From contig CAKZKQ010000459.1 in the NCBI GenBank assembly GCA_937123825.1, positions 1-49,401 of the forward strand: a stretch of 49,401 nt of DNA. The letters are read 5' to 3'. The notes under the pieces are model-generated. The model had not been told where the DNA came from and did no database searches. It saw only the letters and a program-made list of their open reading frames with translations. This DNA is from an uncultured Pseudomonadota bacterium. GTDB lineage: Bacteria > Myxococcota_A > Bradymonadia > Bradymonadales > GCA-2716585. The position numbers and the translations under genes were made by a program. Numbering within the stretch: the stretch's first letter is position 1; the number at the start of each line of letters is the position of its first letter. Positions 7,983 to 17,224 of the stretch are shown in pieces.

Positions 7983-9494
7983 TCAGAAGGGGACCAGGGC
8001 CAGACCGTTGGCAAAGCTCAACCCGAAGATGCCAATGGGGGTCTCGGCCCGGAAACCCAGGTCAAAGGTCAAATCGATGGGAAAGACCGTCGTCTCCTCG
8101 GTGCGCACCAGATCCACCGCCAGGTTGACGTTGCGCGTCGCTGGCAAATCCCCCGGGGTCGTCATCCCAAAGAGGCCTGCGCCGATGAAGAACTCGATCC
8201 GATAGAAAATCTCGCCGGGGCTGCGCATCAACGGGACGCCGTACTCCACGCCGCCGCCCGCCACCACCTTCTCGTAGCCCAGGTTGTCCGCGCCCCGGTT
8301 GAGGAAATCGATCGAGGCGTTGCCCGCAAAGTTCAGCCCCAAATCCCGCGAGGGGACCAGCGCCGTGACGTCGCCGATGTAAAAACGCTCGTAAAACGGG
8401 GGGTTGCCCAGCACGATCCCCCCAAAGAGATCAATGCGCAGCACGTGCCCCGAGTCGTTCCACCCCAGCGGCTTGACGTAGCTGGTGCTCAGCACCAGGC
8501 GCGCGTAGTCGTAGTCGCTGGCCACCGCGCTGGAGGAAAACTGCGCCGAGAGGTTGAGCCGATACCCCTGTGTGGGCAAAAAAGGGTTGTCTCGGGTGTC
8601 GTGGTCCAACGCCACGCGCAACATGCCGTGGTACGAGCGCCCCTGAAGCAGGTAGGTGTCCTGGGTCAGCTCGGGCACGTCCGAGCGCCCGTCGATGCTC
8701 TCAAAGCCCACATCCACAAAGACGCCCAGCAGCGCCAGCGGATAAAAGCCCACACCAAGCTCACCGCCGATCCGCTCAAACTCCAAACGCCGGGGCTCTC
8801 TGACCCCCTCGGGGAGCAAGCGCTGGGAGGCGACAAAGATGGCCTCGCGCCCGTTGATCCAGTACCCCGAACCCCCCGTGCTCAGCGGCAACCCCATCAA
8901 GTCCGGGTCCGAGAGCGCGCCGCGCACCGCCCACTGCTCCTTGCCCACCACGAAGGCCGCCCCCAGGGTCAACCCGCGCCCAAAGAGGTTGCCCTCGACC
9001 ACGTCCAGACCACCCCAGAACGGGTGCTGCTTGCTGACCCCCAAAAAGGCGTCCGAGAGGATGATGGTGTTGCGCTCGACGACTTCGATGACCAGCACGA
9101 CGTGGTTCTTGGCCGAGCCCTTGTCCAGAGAGAGCGACACTTTTTCAAAATAACCGCTGGAGAGCATCTGCAGGCGCACTGCCTTCATCTCCAGTGGGCC
9201 GATTTGCTGGCCGACCTCCAGCCCGATCATGTCCTCAATCAACGCCAGTGAGGTCTTGGGAGAGCCCTCCACGCGGATGTCCTCAAGCACGTAGAGGATC
9301 TGCACACCGGCGGGGGCCGGGGGGCCGATGGCGGGCTGGGCCCAGGCGGCGCTCCAGGTCAGCAGCACCACCGCCATGGCCGCAGTGGTGGCCAAAGCTT
9401 GAAACCTGGGTTTGGCTACAGTACCGTCCAACATCAGTTTGATCGCCGTTCTCATGGGCTTGCATTCTTTGGCAAGCGCCATTGCAAGGAGCAT
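7983..9494 (-). CDS. Omp85/BamA-superfamily outer membrane protein with one POTRA-like domain
   Basis: 503 residues from the ATG at 9494, which has a strong GGAGGT eight nt upstream. A second possible start is ATG 9455 (see the divergent promoter feature). The signal peptide ends near SAAWAQP. One POTRA-like segment follows (ILYVLEDIRVEGSPKTSLALI...GYFEKVSLSL...VVLVIEVVER), then a 16-strand-type barrel related to bacterial surface antigen D15. Features include G..L.LGAAF strands, DHDTRDNPFLPTQGYRL, the AQFSS strand and a terminal aromatic residue (ALVPF). BamA itself has five POTRA domains and about 800 residues, so this is a short Omp85 member, closer to TamA/YtfM-like or unclassified proteins. 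It heads the operon with the DUF4390-like protein and the histidine kinase, suggesting that envelope assembly and its sensing are linked. Confidence 0.85.
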   Translation of the reverse strand: MLLAMALAKECKPMRTAIKLMLDGTVAKPRFQALATTAAMAVVLLTWSAAWAQPAIGPPAPAGVQILYVLEDIRVEGSPKTSLALIEDMIGLEVGQQIGPLEMKAVRLQMLSSGYFEKVSLSLDKGSAKNHVVLVIEVVERNTIILSDAFLGVSKQHPFWGGLDVVEGNLFGRGLTLGAAFVVGKEQWAVRGALSDPDLMGLPLSTGGSGYWINGREAIFVASQRLLPEGVREPRRLEFERIGGELGVGFYPLALLGVFVDVGFESIDGRSDVPELTQDTYLLQGRSYHGMLRVALDHDTRDNPFLPTQGYRLNLSAQFSSSAVASDYDYARLVLSTSYVKPLGWNDSGHVLRIDLFGGIVLGNPPFYERFYIGDVTALVPSRDLGLNFAGNASIDFLNRGADNLGYEKVVAGGGVEYGVPLMRSPGEIFYRIEFFIGAGLFGMTTPGDLPATRNVNLAVDLVRTEETTVFPIDLTFDLGFRAETPIGIFGLSFANGLALVPF

Positions 9495-9508
9495 AAACTG
9501 TGACCTCC
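9469..9508. promoter_or_regulatory. Overlapping divergent start region of Omp85 and IHF/HU genes
   Basis: On the plus strand, TTGGCA (9469-9474) and CATAAA (9492-9497), 17 nt apart, resemble a sigma-70 promoter. AAGGAG at about 9485-9490 would serve the GTG at 9500. On the minus strand, GGAGGT (complement of 9503-9508) would serve the ATG at 9494. Taken literally, the two start codons are only 5 bp apart and each ribosome site lies inside the other gene. Alternatively IHF starts at the TTG at 9551 and Omp85 at 9455, leaving a normal 95-bp promoter region. Confidence 0.45.
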
Positions 9509-9835
9509 GGCAGTGAACATCACGACGACCGCTTTGGAAATCAACCTGCATTGACCAAATCAAGGTTGATCAACCTCGTCGCCGCGCGTTCGGGTCGCTC
9601 CCGAAAGCAGGTCGAAGAGGTGGTCAACACCATCTTTGACGCGATGAGCCACGCTCTCATTCAGGGCCATCGCATCGAGATGCGGGGTTTTGGCACATTT
9701 TCAGTCAAACACTATGACGCCTACACCGGGAGAAACCCCAAAACCGGCGTCGAAGTGGACGTTCCTGCCAAGCGTGCCATCAAGTTCAAGGTGGGCAAAG
9801 AGCTGCGCGAGCGCGTCAACCCGATGGGCGACTGA
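9500..9835 (+). CDS. HU/IHF-family DNA-binding protein, IHF-beta-like
   Basis: From the GTG at 9500 the product is 111 residues. From the TTG at 9551 it is 94 residues, the usual size, beginning with the family-like LTKSRLINLVA. The sequence has the dimerisation helices (VEEVVNTIFDAMSHAL), the RIEMRGFGTFSV strand, and the DNA-binding arm motif GRNPKTG with the following beta arm, ending FKVGKELRERVN. RNPKTG and the TKS start favour IHF beta. It bends DNA and organises the nucleoid and promoters. The partner alpha subunit is not in the window. The extra 17 residues at the N-terminus are hydrophilic and would be unusual. Confidence 0.93.
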   Translation: MTSGSEHHDDRFGNQPALTKSRLINLVAARSGRSRKQVEEVVNTIFDAMSHALIQGHRIEMRGFGTFSVKHYDAYTGRNPKTGVEVDVPAKRAIKFKVGKELRERVNPMGD

Positions 9836-9868
9836 GCCCGGGCCACCGAGCTTGCACGCCGCACCCGC

Positions 9869-11632
9869 CTACGGCAAGAGAGAGCCGAGCCTGAACGCCG
9901 CGTAATGGTTGCCGTAGAGCAAGACCAACGCCGCGCCGTGGCCCGCGCCGCCCGACTCGTCCACCACCGCAGCCACCGGCCTGCCCCAGGCCCGCTCGGG
10001 CTTGATGCTCACCATCCGCATGATCTGCATGTCCACGGTGCGGCACACGATGATGTGCTCGTTGCCAATCAAGAACGCATAGCGGCCGTCGGCGCTGAGC
10101 GTCACCACGTGGTACTTGTTGCCACCCGGCGGTGTCAGGACATTGTCCTGGGCGTTGCTGTCTGGCGCGCGCCGGACGTGGAGCTGGTTGTTTTGTGTCC
10201 AAAAGGCCGTGATCATGCTCCCGCTGCCCTGAGCCTCCCAGGGGCCCAACGCCATCGAGCGGGCGTTGGCCGGCAGCGAGACGTTGCCCAGCGACGCCTC
10301 CAGCTTGTCGCGCGAGGCGATGTGCCACTGACGCATCCCGCCGCCCGAGGCCAGCAGCGCGCCGCCGTTGCTTGCAATGGCCGCCACCCGGTTGCCGCCC
10401 GGCAGCTTGACCGGACCCAGCGTGGTCTTCTTGCGCAGCTTTCGCCCCGGCTCAAAGACCTCCACGGTGCCGTCGGCGCGGGCCGCCAGCAGCTGCTTGC
10501 CATCCGCCGAGAATGCCAGCGCCAGCACGCGGCCGTCCTGCGACAGTTTGCCTTCGCCCACCACCTTGCCGCCGCGCAACAAGGTCAGCTTGCCGCTGGA
10601 GTCGCCCAGCGCCACATAACGGCCCTTCGGATCCGCTGCCCACGCCGTGGGCCCACCCGCCGGCAACTTCGCATCCGCCAGCTTTAATGACCCCAATTTC
10701 TCCACTCGCCCCAAAGCCGCCCGCGCGCTGTCTTTGTAAAGGCGGCCATCCGAGCCCTTCAGGAAGGCGTCATAGTGTTTGACGGCGTCTTCAAGGCGCC
10801 CGGCCTCTTCGGCCAGCATGCCCGCGTGGAAGTCCCGATCGATGGGGGGCACAAAGAAGGTGTTGGGGCCCATATAGCCCTTGGCCTCGGGGTCGAGCAG
10901 GAGGCCCTTGAGCAGGTAACCCCTGGCGAGCCTGTGCTGGCCGCTGCGCTCCAGGGCGATGGCCAGACCAAAGAGGGCGTGGACGTAGTCGCTGTTGCGC
11001 GACAGCGCCGCCCGGTAAAGCTTGATGGCCTCATCCAGGCGATCGTTGGCCATGTGCAGCTCGGCCATGTTGGTCAGGTAGACGTCCTCGTGGGAGTTGG
11101 ACTCGGCGCTGGTCAAGCAACTCTGGTAGGCGTCGATGGCGGCGTCATATTGGCCAAGGCGAGTTTGGCTGAGCGCCAGATCGAAGTGGAAGATTTCGGC
11201 GCTCAGGTCGCGGAAGTCTTTCTTTTCGAGCCCTTGGGTCAGGAGCTTGACGCTGGCGGCGTGATCGCCGCGCTTGCCCGCCACGATGGCCTCAAAGTAG
11301 AGCGTCGCGGCGGCCTCTTTGTTGATGTTTCGCAGCTCGCCCAGGCTTGTCTCAAGCTGCTCCTGGTTGGCATCCTGGGCCGCGTTCCATGCGGCGTCCA
11401 CGGCCTCTTCGTAAGCGGGCCGGTTGGGGTCGTAGATGGCCTCCCAGAAGTTCTGCTTGGGGCCGTTGCGGGTGGCGGCGTTGGCGCTCTTGGCGTCTTG
11501 CGGCTGGGCACCGGCGAGGCTCGACATCAACACGAGCGCGCCGCCCAGCAGGGCCAGCACGAGGGCGCGTGGGCTGCGGTGGCGGTCGAAAAAGGCGAGC
11601 CGGGAGGGCAGAAGGGGGCGTTGTGGCTTCAT
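9869..11632 (-). CDS. Exported TPR and WD40-like beta-propeller protein
   Basis: 587 residues from the ATG at 11632. A signal peptide (ALVLALLGGALVLMSSLAGAQ) suggests periplasmic or outer-membrane placement. Residues about 70-310 hold TPR-like helical pairs (AAIDAYQSCL, DEAIKLYRAALSRNSDYVHALFGLAIA, LARGYLLKGLLLDPEA). The second half shows propeller-like blades, including GRYVALGDSSGKLTLL, GRVLALAFSADGKQLLAARADGTV and GRYAFLIGNEHI. This pairing usually makes a scaffold for protein-protein contacts. No catalytic motif was seen and the function is unknown. It lies convergent to the IHF gene with only 33 bp between, and 315 bp downstream of the giant Cys-rich gene. Confidence 0.8.
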   Translation of the reverse strand: MKPQRPLLPSRLAFFDRHRSPRALVLALLGGALVLMSSLAGAQPQDAKSANAATRNGPKQNFWEAIYDPNRPAYEEAVDAAWNAAQDANQEQLETSLGELRNINKEAAATLYFEAIVAGKRGDHAASVKLLTQGLEKKDFRDLSAEIFHFDLALSQTRLGQYDAAIDAYQSCLTSAESNSHEDVYLTNMAELHMANDRLDEAIKLYRAALSRNSDYVHALFGLAIALERSGQHRLARGYLLKGLLLDPEAKGYMGPNTFFVPPIDRDFHAGMLAEEAGRLEDAVKHYDAFLKGSDGRLYKDSARAALGRVEKLGSLKLADAKLPAGGPTAWAADPKGRYVALGDSSGKLTLLRGGKVVGEGKLSQDGRVLALAFSADGKQLLAARADGTVEVFEPGRKLRKKTTLGPVKLPGGNRVAAIASNGGALLASGGGMRQWHIASRDKLEASLGNVSLPANARSMALGPWEAQGSGSMITAFWTQNNQLHVRRAPDSNAQDNVLTPPGGNKYHVVTLSADGRYAFLIGNEHIIVCRTVDMQIMRMVSIKPERAWGRPVAAVVDESGGAGHGAALVLLYGNHYAAFRLGSLLP

Positions 11633-11795
11633 TGCGCTCGTCTTGAGTACAAAATCAATCAAAAGGCCAAGCCCGGGGTTTGGAGAACCTCGCCCGGGAC
11701 CCGTCGGAGCATACCTGGATGCTGGGACACTATACCCTGTGCCGCCACTGGGATACAGAGCGTTTGGTTTTGGTCGCAGATGTGCCCAAAGCGTC

Positions 11796-11809
11796 CAGGG
11801 TTAACCCTG
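11796..11809. promoter_or_regulatory. 14-bp perfect palindrome, possible operator
   Basis: CAGGGTTAACCCTG reads the same on both strands. It lies about 165 bp upstream of the TPR/propeller start and has no stem-loop spacer, which suits a dimeric repressor site better than an RNA hairpin. No protein partner can be named. Confidence 0.3.
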
Positions 11810-11906
11810 CTCAAACACGCCGGGGGCGGCGCTTGATTCCCAAATTGAGTCAATGGATGACAGGTCACGGCCAGGGATGGTCGTGACCGGGGAAGGAGGG
11901 AAGGGC

Positions 11907-11937
11907 GGCGGCCTCAAAAGCGTGGGCTGAGGCCGCC
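11907..11937 (-). terminator. Hairpin after the Cys-rich lipoprotein gene
   Basis: Perfect 10-bp arms GGCGGCCTCA and TGAGGCCGCC with an 11-nt loop, 10 bp downstream of the stop at 11948. On the minus-strand RNA it is followed by a C/U-rich tract rather than a clean U run, so it is a probable but not classic intrinsic terminator. Confidence 0.6.
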
Positions 11938-11947
11938 ATGGCGAGCT

Positions 11948-14900
11948 TTACTGGCAGACCTGGCTTTCGCAGATCTGCTCGCCGCCGCACTGCTCATCGC
12001 GGATGCACTCGGGGTTGCCCACATCGAAGCACAGACCCAGGACGCAGGAGGTGTCGCCACACTCCTCGTCGGTGGAGCAGCCGTTGGGGTTGATGCACAG
12101 GCCGTCTTCGCAAACCACACCGGGGATGCCAAAGGCGCAGTCGCTGTCCTGCTGGCAGGTCGGCGCCGGGATGCACTGGCCGCCGAAGCACTCCAGGGTG
12201 TTGCGCTGGCGCGTGCCGGTGGTGAAGAGCACCGCGTCGCGGGCCGCGTCAAACGGCTGGGCCGAGCGGCCATCGACCGCCAAACCAAAGGAGCCGTCGG
12301 CGTTCTCGACGCCCTGGGAGAAGGTCCGGCCGTTGCTGCGGCAGTCGATGCAGATGACCTCGGCGGTCTCAGGGGCCTGCTCGCGCAGGACGATCTGAGC
12401 GTTGGCGTTGCCGCCGTCGTTGAAGGTCGGCACGTCCTCCCAGGTGATGACAAACTCGCGGTTGGGCGCGATGCCGGTGATGCCAGCGGTGATGGTGCCG
12501 CCGTTTCTGGGGTTCAGGTCAGACCAGTAGGCCGCGATGATGTTGTTGGGGTTGCCCTGGCTGGGAATGGGGTCGCCCGAGCAGCATCCCGCGTTGGTGT
12601 CGTTGCCAAAGGTGATGAAGCCGTTGGAGCTGACACGCACGCTGTCGATGCTCTCACCAAAGAACTCGACCTCGAAACCGATCTCCACGGGCGCAGAAAC
12701 CTCATCGTCGCCCAACTCCAAGACCTGACCGACGCTGCGGCGCGGGTTGAACTCGATGACATCGACCGTGGCGGTGGGATCTTGCTGAGCCTGCACGCCG
12801 CAGTCGCTGTCGGTGGAGCAACCCTGGGCCAACTGACACTGACCAGCCTCACACACAAGGTCACCGGGGCACTCATCGTCGCGGATGCAATCGACCTCGG
12901 CCGGGACACACTGGTTGTCCTGGCAGCGCTCGCCGGGGCGGCAGTCGTCGTCGCCGCGACAATCGGCGTCCTGGCAGACGTTGTTGATGCAGAGCTGACC
13001 GTCGTCACACTGACGGTCACGGCGGCAGTCGATCGCCTCGCAGATGTTGTCCACGCAGCGCTCGCCAGGACCGCAGTCCTCGTTGCCAAAGCACTCGATC
13101 GGCTCGCAAGCGCCACCGTCGCCGCAGACAAAGCCCGGCGGGCAGTCCTCGTCACCGCGACACTCACCGCCCTCAACGCACTGGTTGTCCTCGCAGACCT
13201 GACCCGGCTCGCAGTCAAGGTCGTTGAAGCAATCGGGCTCCTCAGGCACGCACTGACCGCCGATGCACAGCTCGTTGGGGCGACAATCAAAGTTGTTGAA
13301 GCACTCGATGTCGTCCACGCAGACGCCGTCCTGGCAAACCTGACCGCCGGGGCAGTCGTTGTTGATGCGGCACTCGTCGAAGGACGGCTCGCAGAAGCCG
13401 AAGTTGCACTCAAAGCCTTCGTCGCAGTCCGTGTCGCGCTCGCACTCGGGCGGCGGGATGAAGAAGCACGCTCCGGCGATGCACGCCTGGTTGGGCGGGC
13501 AGTCCTCATCTTCCTGGCAACCGCCAGGGTTGGTGCAGATGAAGTTGATGCACTCGGTGCCCTCGGGGCAGTCGAAGTTGTTCTGACAGAAGAACGGCGG
13601 GATGCAGCGGCCCGCGGTGCACTCAAAGGAGTCGCGGCAGTCGTCGTCGCTCTGGCAGTTGATGGGCTGGCAGAAGCCACCCTCGCAGCGCTCGTCGCTC
13701 TCGCAGTCCGTGTCACGGGCGCAGTTGGGGGCCGCGATGCAGACCCCGTCGCCGCAGACCAACCCAGCCGGGCAGTCCCCGTCGTTGCGGCACTGCGTCA
13801 CATCCGAACACTCGTTGCCCACGCAGAGCTGACCGTCGGGGCAGTCGCCGTTGTTCTCACACTCAATGTCCTCAATGCAGCTTCCCGAGAGCAAATCGCA
13901 GCGCTCGCCCTCTGGACAATCGCTGTCTCTGCGGCACTCGGGCGCCGACACGCAGAACCCGCCGACGCACTCGGCCCCAGGGCCACAGTCCACATCGTCG
14001 CGGCACTCACCCACAAAGACGCACCGGCCGTTGATGCAAGACTCGCCGCCTTCACAGTCGCGGTCCAGGATGCACTGCGGGGGCGGATCTTCGCAGAAGG
14101 TGTCGCGGCAGATTTGATCGCCGGGGCAATCAAAGTCGCGGCGGCAGCCCTCGCGGCAGACCGAGTTGTCACCGCAAATCTGACCCTCTTCGCAGTCCGC
14201 GTCGCCCTCACAGAAGTTGGGCCGACCGATGCAGAGCGTCGCCTGGCAGAAGAAGCCATCTGGGCAGTCGTTGTTGGCGCGGCAACCCTCGCGGCACGAG
14301 CCGTTGTCGCAAATCTGACCGTCGCCGCATTGCAAATCCTCCACACACTCAAAGGCGGGCACGCAGAAGAAGTCCTCGCACACAAGGCGCGGGTCAAAGA
14401 CCTGACAGTCCAGATCCTCACGGCAGTCGCCAAAGAAGTTGCACTGGCCATCCACACAGGCCTCACCCGGACCGCAGTCGCCGTCCAGGCGGCACTCCAC
14501 CGGATCATCGATGCACTGCTGACGCACACAAATCTCGTCTTCGGCGCAGTCGCTGCTGTCGGTGCACTCGGGCGCAAACTCGCACGTGCCAACCACACAC
14601 TCAAACTGCGGCGGGCAGTCGTTGTCGATGCGGCACTCGGGCTCAGGCACGCAGAAACCAAACTCACAGGCCAGACCCGGTCCGCAATCATCGTCGAACT
14701 GACACTCCGGCGGCGGAATGTCGATGCAAATGCCCGCCAGACAAGACGAACCACCAGGGCAGTCGTCGTCGCTCTGGCAACCGCCAGGCAACTGACAGAT
14801 CCGGTCGATGCACTCCAGCTCGGGCAGCGGGCAGTCCTGGTTGGTCTCGCAGAAGAGCGGCGGGATGCAGCGCTCATTCAAGCAGCTCCAACCGGCCTGG

Positions 14901-16897
14901 CAGTCGTCATTGCTCTGGCACACGATCGGCTGGCAAGCGCCCAGGTCACAGCGCTCATCAGGGGCGCAGTCATCGTCAAAGCGGCACTCGGGGCGCGCCA
15001 CGCACGTGCCGGCCTGACACACCGTCCCAGGCGGGCAGTCGTTGTCCACCTGGCACTCATCGACCGGGCTGCACTGGCCGCCGAGGCAAACCTGGTCGTC
15101 CGGGCAGTCGCCATCGCCATTGCAATCCACATCTTCCACGCACAAGCGCTGGATGATGTCGCAGACCAGACCCGGACCGCAGTCCTCATCCCGGCGACAC
15201 TGGCCATCAAAGACGCAGCGGAAGTCCTCGCAAAGCTCGCCGTCGTTGCATTCGTCGTCCGACACACAGTCGCCGTCAAAGATGCAGCGGCCCGCGCGGC
15301 AAACCTCAAGGTCGTCGCAGTCCCCATCCACCCGACACTCATCGGGCAAATCCTCACACTGACCGCGGACGCACCGGGCGTTGGGCCCACAATCCTCGTT
15401 AAAGCGGCACTCCGGCGGACGCGGCAGGCAGCGGTTGCCCTCGCAAATCTCATCCGGGGCGCACTCGGCGTCAATCCGGCACTCCGGCGCGGGCGGCACG
15501 CAAACCCCCACGCGGCAAACCAGGTCGCCCGGGCAGTCGTTGTCCACCCGGCACTCGTCCGGGATGTCCTCACAGCGGCCGTTGTTGCACCGCTGGCCGT
15601 CGTTGCAATCGTTGTCGATGCGGCACTCCGGCGGCGGCGGCACGCACTGACCACCCACGCAGGTGAACCCATCGGCGCAGTCGCCGTCCACACGGCAATC
15701 CGGCGGCGGCACACACGCGTTGCCCAGGCAAATCAACCGACCCGGGCACTCCTGGTTGTCCACGCACTCCAGACCATCGTCCAGGCACACCCCGCGGCGG
15801 CACACAAAGCCCAGCGGGCAGTCCTGGTTGATCTCACACTGCGGCAGCGGCACACACTCAAAGTCCTGGCACTCAAAGCCCGGCGGGCAATCCCCTTCAC
15901 CACGGCATTCGCCCACAAAACGGCACTCGCCGTTGATGCAGTTCTCACCACGCTCGCAGTCCGCGTCCCGGCGGCAGTCGGGCGGCTCAAAGAAGCAGAA
16001 CCCGTCAATGCACACCTCGTCAGGACCACAGTCGCGCTCCGAGCGGCACTCAAAGAACTCACACTCACCCTCCAAGCACACCCCAAAGTCACCGCAATCG
16101 CGATCTTCACGGCACTCGTCAGGGTTGAAAATGCAGCGGTTGTCCACGCAAATCGCGTCCGGACCGCAGTCCCGGTTGTCAAAGCACTCCGGCTCCACAA
16201 ACACGCACACGCCGTCATTGCAGACCGTCCCATCTGGACAGTCGCCGTCGTTGCGGCACTCGTTGGGCTCAAAGAAGCACAGGCCATCCTCGCAAACCCC
16301 ACCAGGGCCGCAATCGATGTCCTCCTCACACTCCGGGGGCTCCACAAAGCACTCGCCGTTGAAGCACACCCCATCGGGACCACAGTCCACGTCGTCGCGG
16401 CACTCCACGTCCGCGCGGCAACGCCCGTCAATGCACAGGCTCCCCTGCGGACAACTCTGATCGTCCCGACAACCCGGACGGCACACCTCGCCATCACAGA
16501 TGCTGCCCTCAGGGCACACCTCATCGGTCTCACAAAGCGGCACGCACTCATCTTCAATGCACGCCTGCCCAGGCTCACAGCCACACGGATCGGCCGTCAC
16601 GCATTGACCCGCCTGACACTCCTGACCCTCGTCGCATTGACTGTCCTGCTGACAAATCTCGTCGCGCACGCAAATTCCGTCCTGACAGACGCGACCGTCG
16701 CCACAATCGGCGTCGATCTCGCACCCATCACCCACAGAACAGGTGCCACCAAGACAAACCTGGCCCTCGCCACATTCGTCATTGGTGATGCACGGCGCCC
16801 CAATGTTCGAGCGGCCGCAACCACTCAACACAAGCACCGCCAGACACGCCCCGATCCACCAGGCCGCGCGTTGGTAAAGACACTGCTTTGAACCCAC
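11948..16897 (-). CDS. Giant Cys-rich repeat lipoprotein with a nidogen-like C-terminal insert
   Basis: 1,649 residues from a GTG at 16897, chosen for GGGAG seven nt upstream. The signal peptide ends in a lipobox, VLSGC, with the lipidated Cys at residue 27. From there to about residue 1,400 the protein is a long string of units of about 20-25 residues, pattern C..D.DC..G..C..G.C, by eye roughly 50-60 of them. These resemble Dickkopf-N-type Cys-rich repeats seen in Myxococcota lipoproteins; each probably carries its own disulfides. About 150 residues near the end are Cys-poor and beta-rich (VEIGFEVEFFG, VRVSSNGFITFG, NIIAAYWSDLNP). They look like a nidogen-type (NIDO) domain, and four more Cys units follow. 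Probably a long surface fibre for adhesion or matrix contact; this is inference. The repeats keep a steady codon bias and leave a 1,369-codon open frame on the other strand. Confidence 0.9.
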   Translation of the reverse strand: MGSKQCLYQRAAWWIGACLAVLVLSGCGRSNIGAPCITNDECGEGQVCLGGTCSVGDGCEIDADCGDGRVCQDGICVRDEICQQDSQCDEGQECQAGQCVTADPCGCEPGQACIEDECVPLCETDEVCPEGSICDGEVCRPGCRDDQSCPQGSLCIDGRCRADVECRDDVDCGPDGVCFNGECFVEPPECEEDIDCGPGGVCEDGLCFFEPNECRNDGDCPDGTVCNDGVCVFVEPECFDNRDCGPDAICVDNRCIFNPDECREDRDCGDFGVCLEGECEFFECRSERDCGPDEVCIDGFCFFEPPDCRRDADCERGENCINGECRFVGECRGEGDCPPGFECQDFECVPLPQCEINQDCPLGFVCRRGVCLDDGLECVDNQECPGRLICLGNACVPPPDCRVDGDCADGFTCVGGQCVPPPPECRIDNDCNDGQRCNNGRCEDIPDECRVDNDCPGDLVCRVGVCVPPAPECRIDAECAPDEICEGNRCLPRPPECRFNEDCGPNARCVRGQCEDLPDECRVDGDCDDLEVCRAGRCIFDGDCVSDDECNDGELCEDFRCVFDGQCRRDEDCGPGLVCDIIQRLCVEDVDCNGDGDCPDDQVCLGGQCSPVDECQVDNDCPPGTVCQAGTCVARPECRFDDDCAPDERCDLGACQPIVCQSNDDCQAGWSCLNERCIPPLFCETNQDCPLPELECIDRICQLPGGCQSDDDCPGGSSCLAGICIDIPPPECQFDDDCGPGLACEFGFCVPEPECRIDNDCPPQFECVVGTCEFAPECTDSSDCAEDEICVRQQCIDDPVECRLDGDCGPGEACVDGQCNFFGDCREDLDCQVFDPRLVCEDFFCVPAFECVEDLQCGDGQICDNGSCREGCRANNDCPDGFFCQATLCIGRPNFCEGDADCEEGQICGDNSVCREGCRRDFDCPGDQICRDTFCEDPPPQCILDRDCEGGESCINGRCVFVGECRDDVDCGPGAECVGGFCVSAPECRRDSDCPEGERCDLLSGSCIEDIECENNGDCPDGQLCVGNECSDVTQCRNDGDCPAGLVCGDGVCIAAPNCARDTDCESDERCEGGFCQPINCQSDDDCRDSFECTAGRCIPPFFCQNNFDCPEGTECINFICTNPGGCQEDEDCPPNQACIAGACFFIPPPECERDTDCDEGFECNFGFCEPSFDECRINNDCPGGQVCQDGVCVDDIECFNNFDCRPNELCIGGQCVPEEPDCFNDLDCEPGQVCEDNQCVEGGECRGDEDCPPGFVCGDGGACEPIECFGNEDCGPGERCVDNICEAIDCRRDRQCDDGQLCINNVCQDADCRGDDDCRPGERCQDNQCVPAEVDCIRDDECPGDLVCEAGQCQLAQGCSTDSDCGVQAQQDPTATVDVIEFNPRRSVGQVLELGDDEVSAPVEIGFEVEFFGESIDSVRVSSNGFITFGNDTNAGCCSGDPIPSQGNPNNIIAAYWSDLNPRNGGTITAGITGIAPNREFVITWEDVPTFNDGGNANAQIVLREQAPETAEVICIDCRSNGRTFSQGVENADGSFGLAVDGRSAQPFDAARDAVLFTTGTRQRNTLECFGGQCIPAPTCQQDSDCAFGIPGVVCEDGLCINPNGCSTDEECGDTSCVLGLCFDVGNPECIRDEQCGGEQICESQVCQ

Positions 16898-17224
16898 GTC
16901 GAATCTCCCGATTGGTACGAACACCACGACTCCAGACCTTCGTCACACGTGTCCGTCAATGCCCCCGCACAATCGCCCAACACACTATCACATACGCCTT
17001 CAATCTGCGAAGGCGCACACCGTGCACCACGCCACGCTCAAGCGCGCCAGATAAGGGCTGCGCACATCACCACAAGCACCCCACCCACAAACCCCACACC
17101 ACTCGGTGCGAATTGTGTTCGTTTCAATGAGATTTGCCCGTTTTCCCCGATGACATGCCTCCATCATGCAAACTCCCAGCACTACCCCTCTACGCTCTCT
17201 TGCTGCGCATCGGTTAAAAAAGCG

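Larger units (their letters stand above)
11633..11947. other. Intergenic region, 315 bp, with hairpins and a palindrome
   Basis: This stretch separates two minus-strand genes. At the right it holds a strong hairpin (11907-11937) just after the giant lipoprotein stop, then a second hairpin with 7-bp perfect arms GGTCACG/CGTGACC (11863-11888), and a 14-bp perfect palindrome (11796-11809). The rest should contain the promoter of the TPR/propeller gene. TATAGT near 11730 on the minus strand is a possible -10, without a good -35. Confidence 0.5.

Noticed and set aside
12782..16891. 1,369-codon open frame on the plus strand
   Set aside because: It is the exact antisense of the Cys-rich lipoprotein. 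Its translation is A/V/L/T-rich filler. It stays open because the sense repeats seldom use codons that read as stops on the other strand.
11948..16897. CRISPR or tandem DNA repeat array
   Set aside because: The periodic signal comes from protein repeats (about 60-75 bp units with variable bases), not from identical repeats with spacers.
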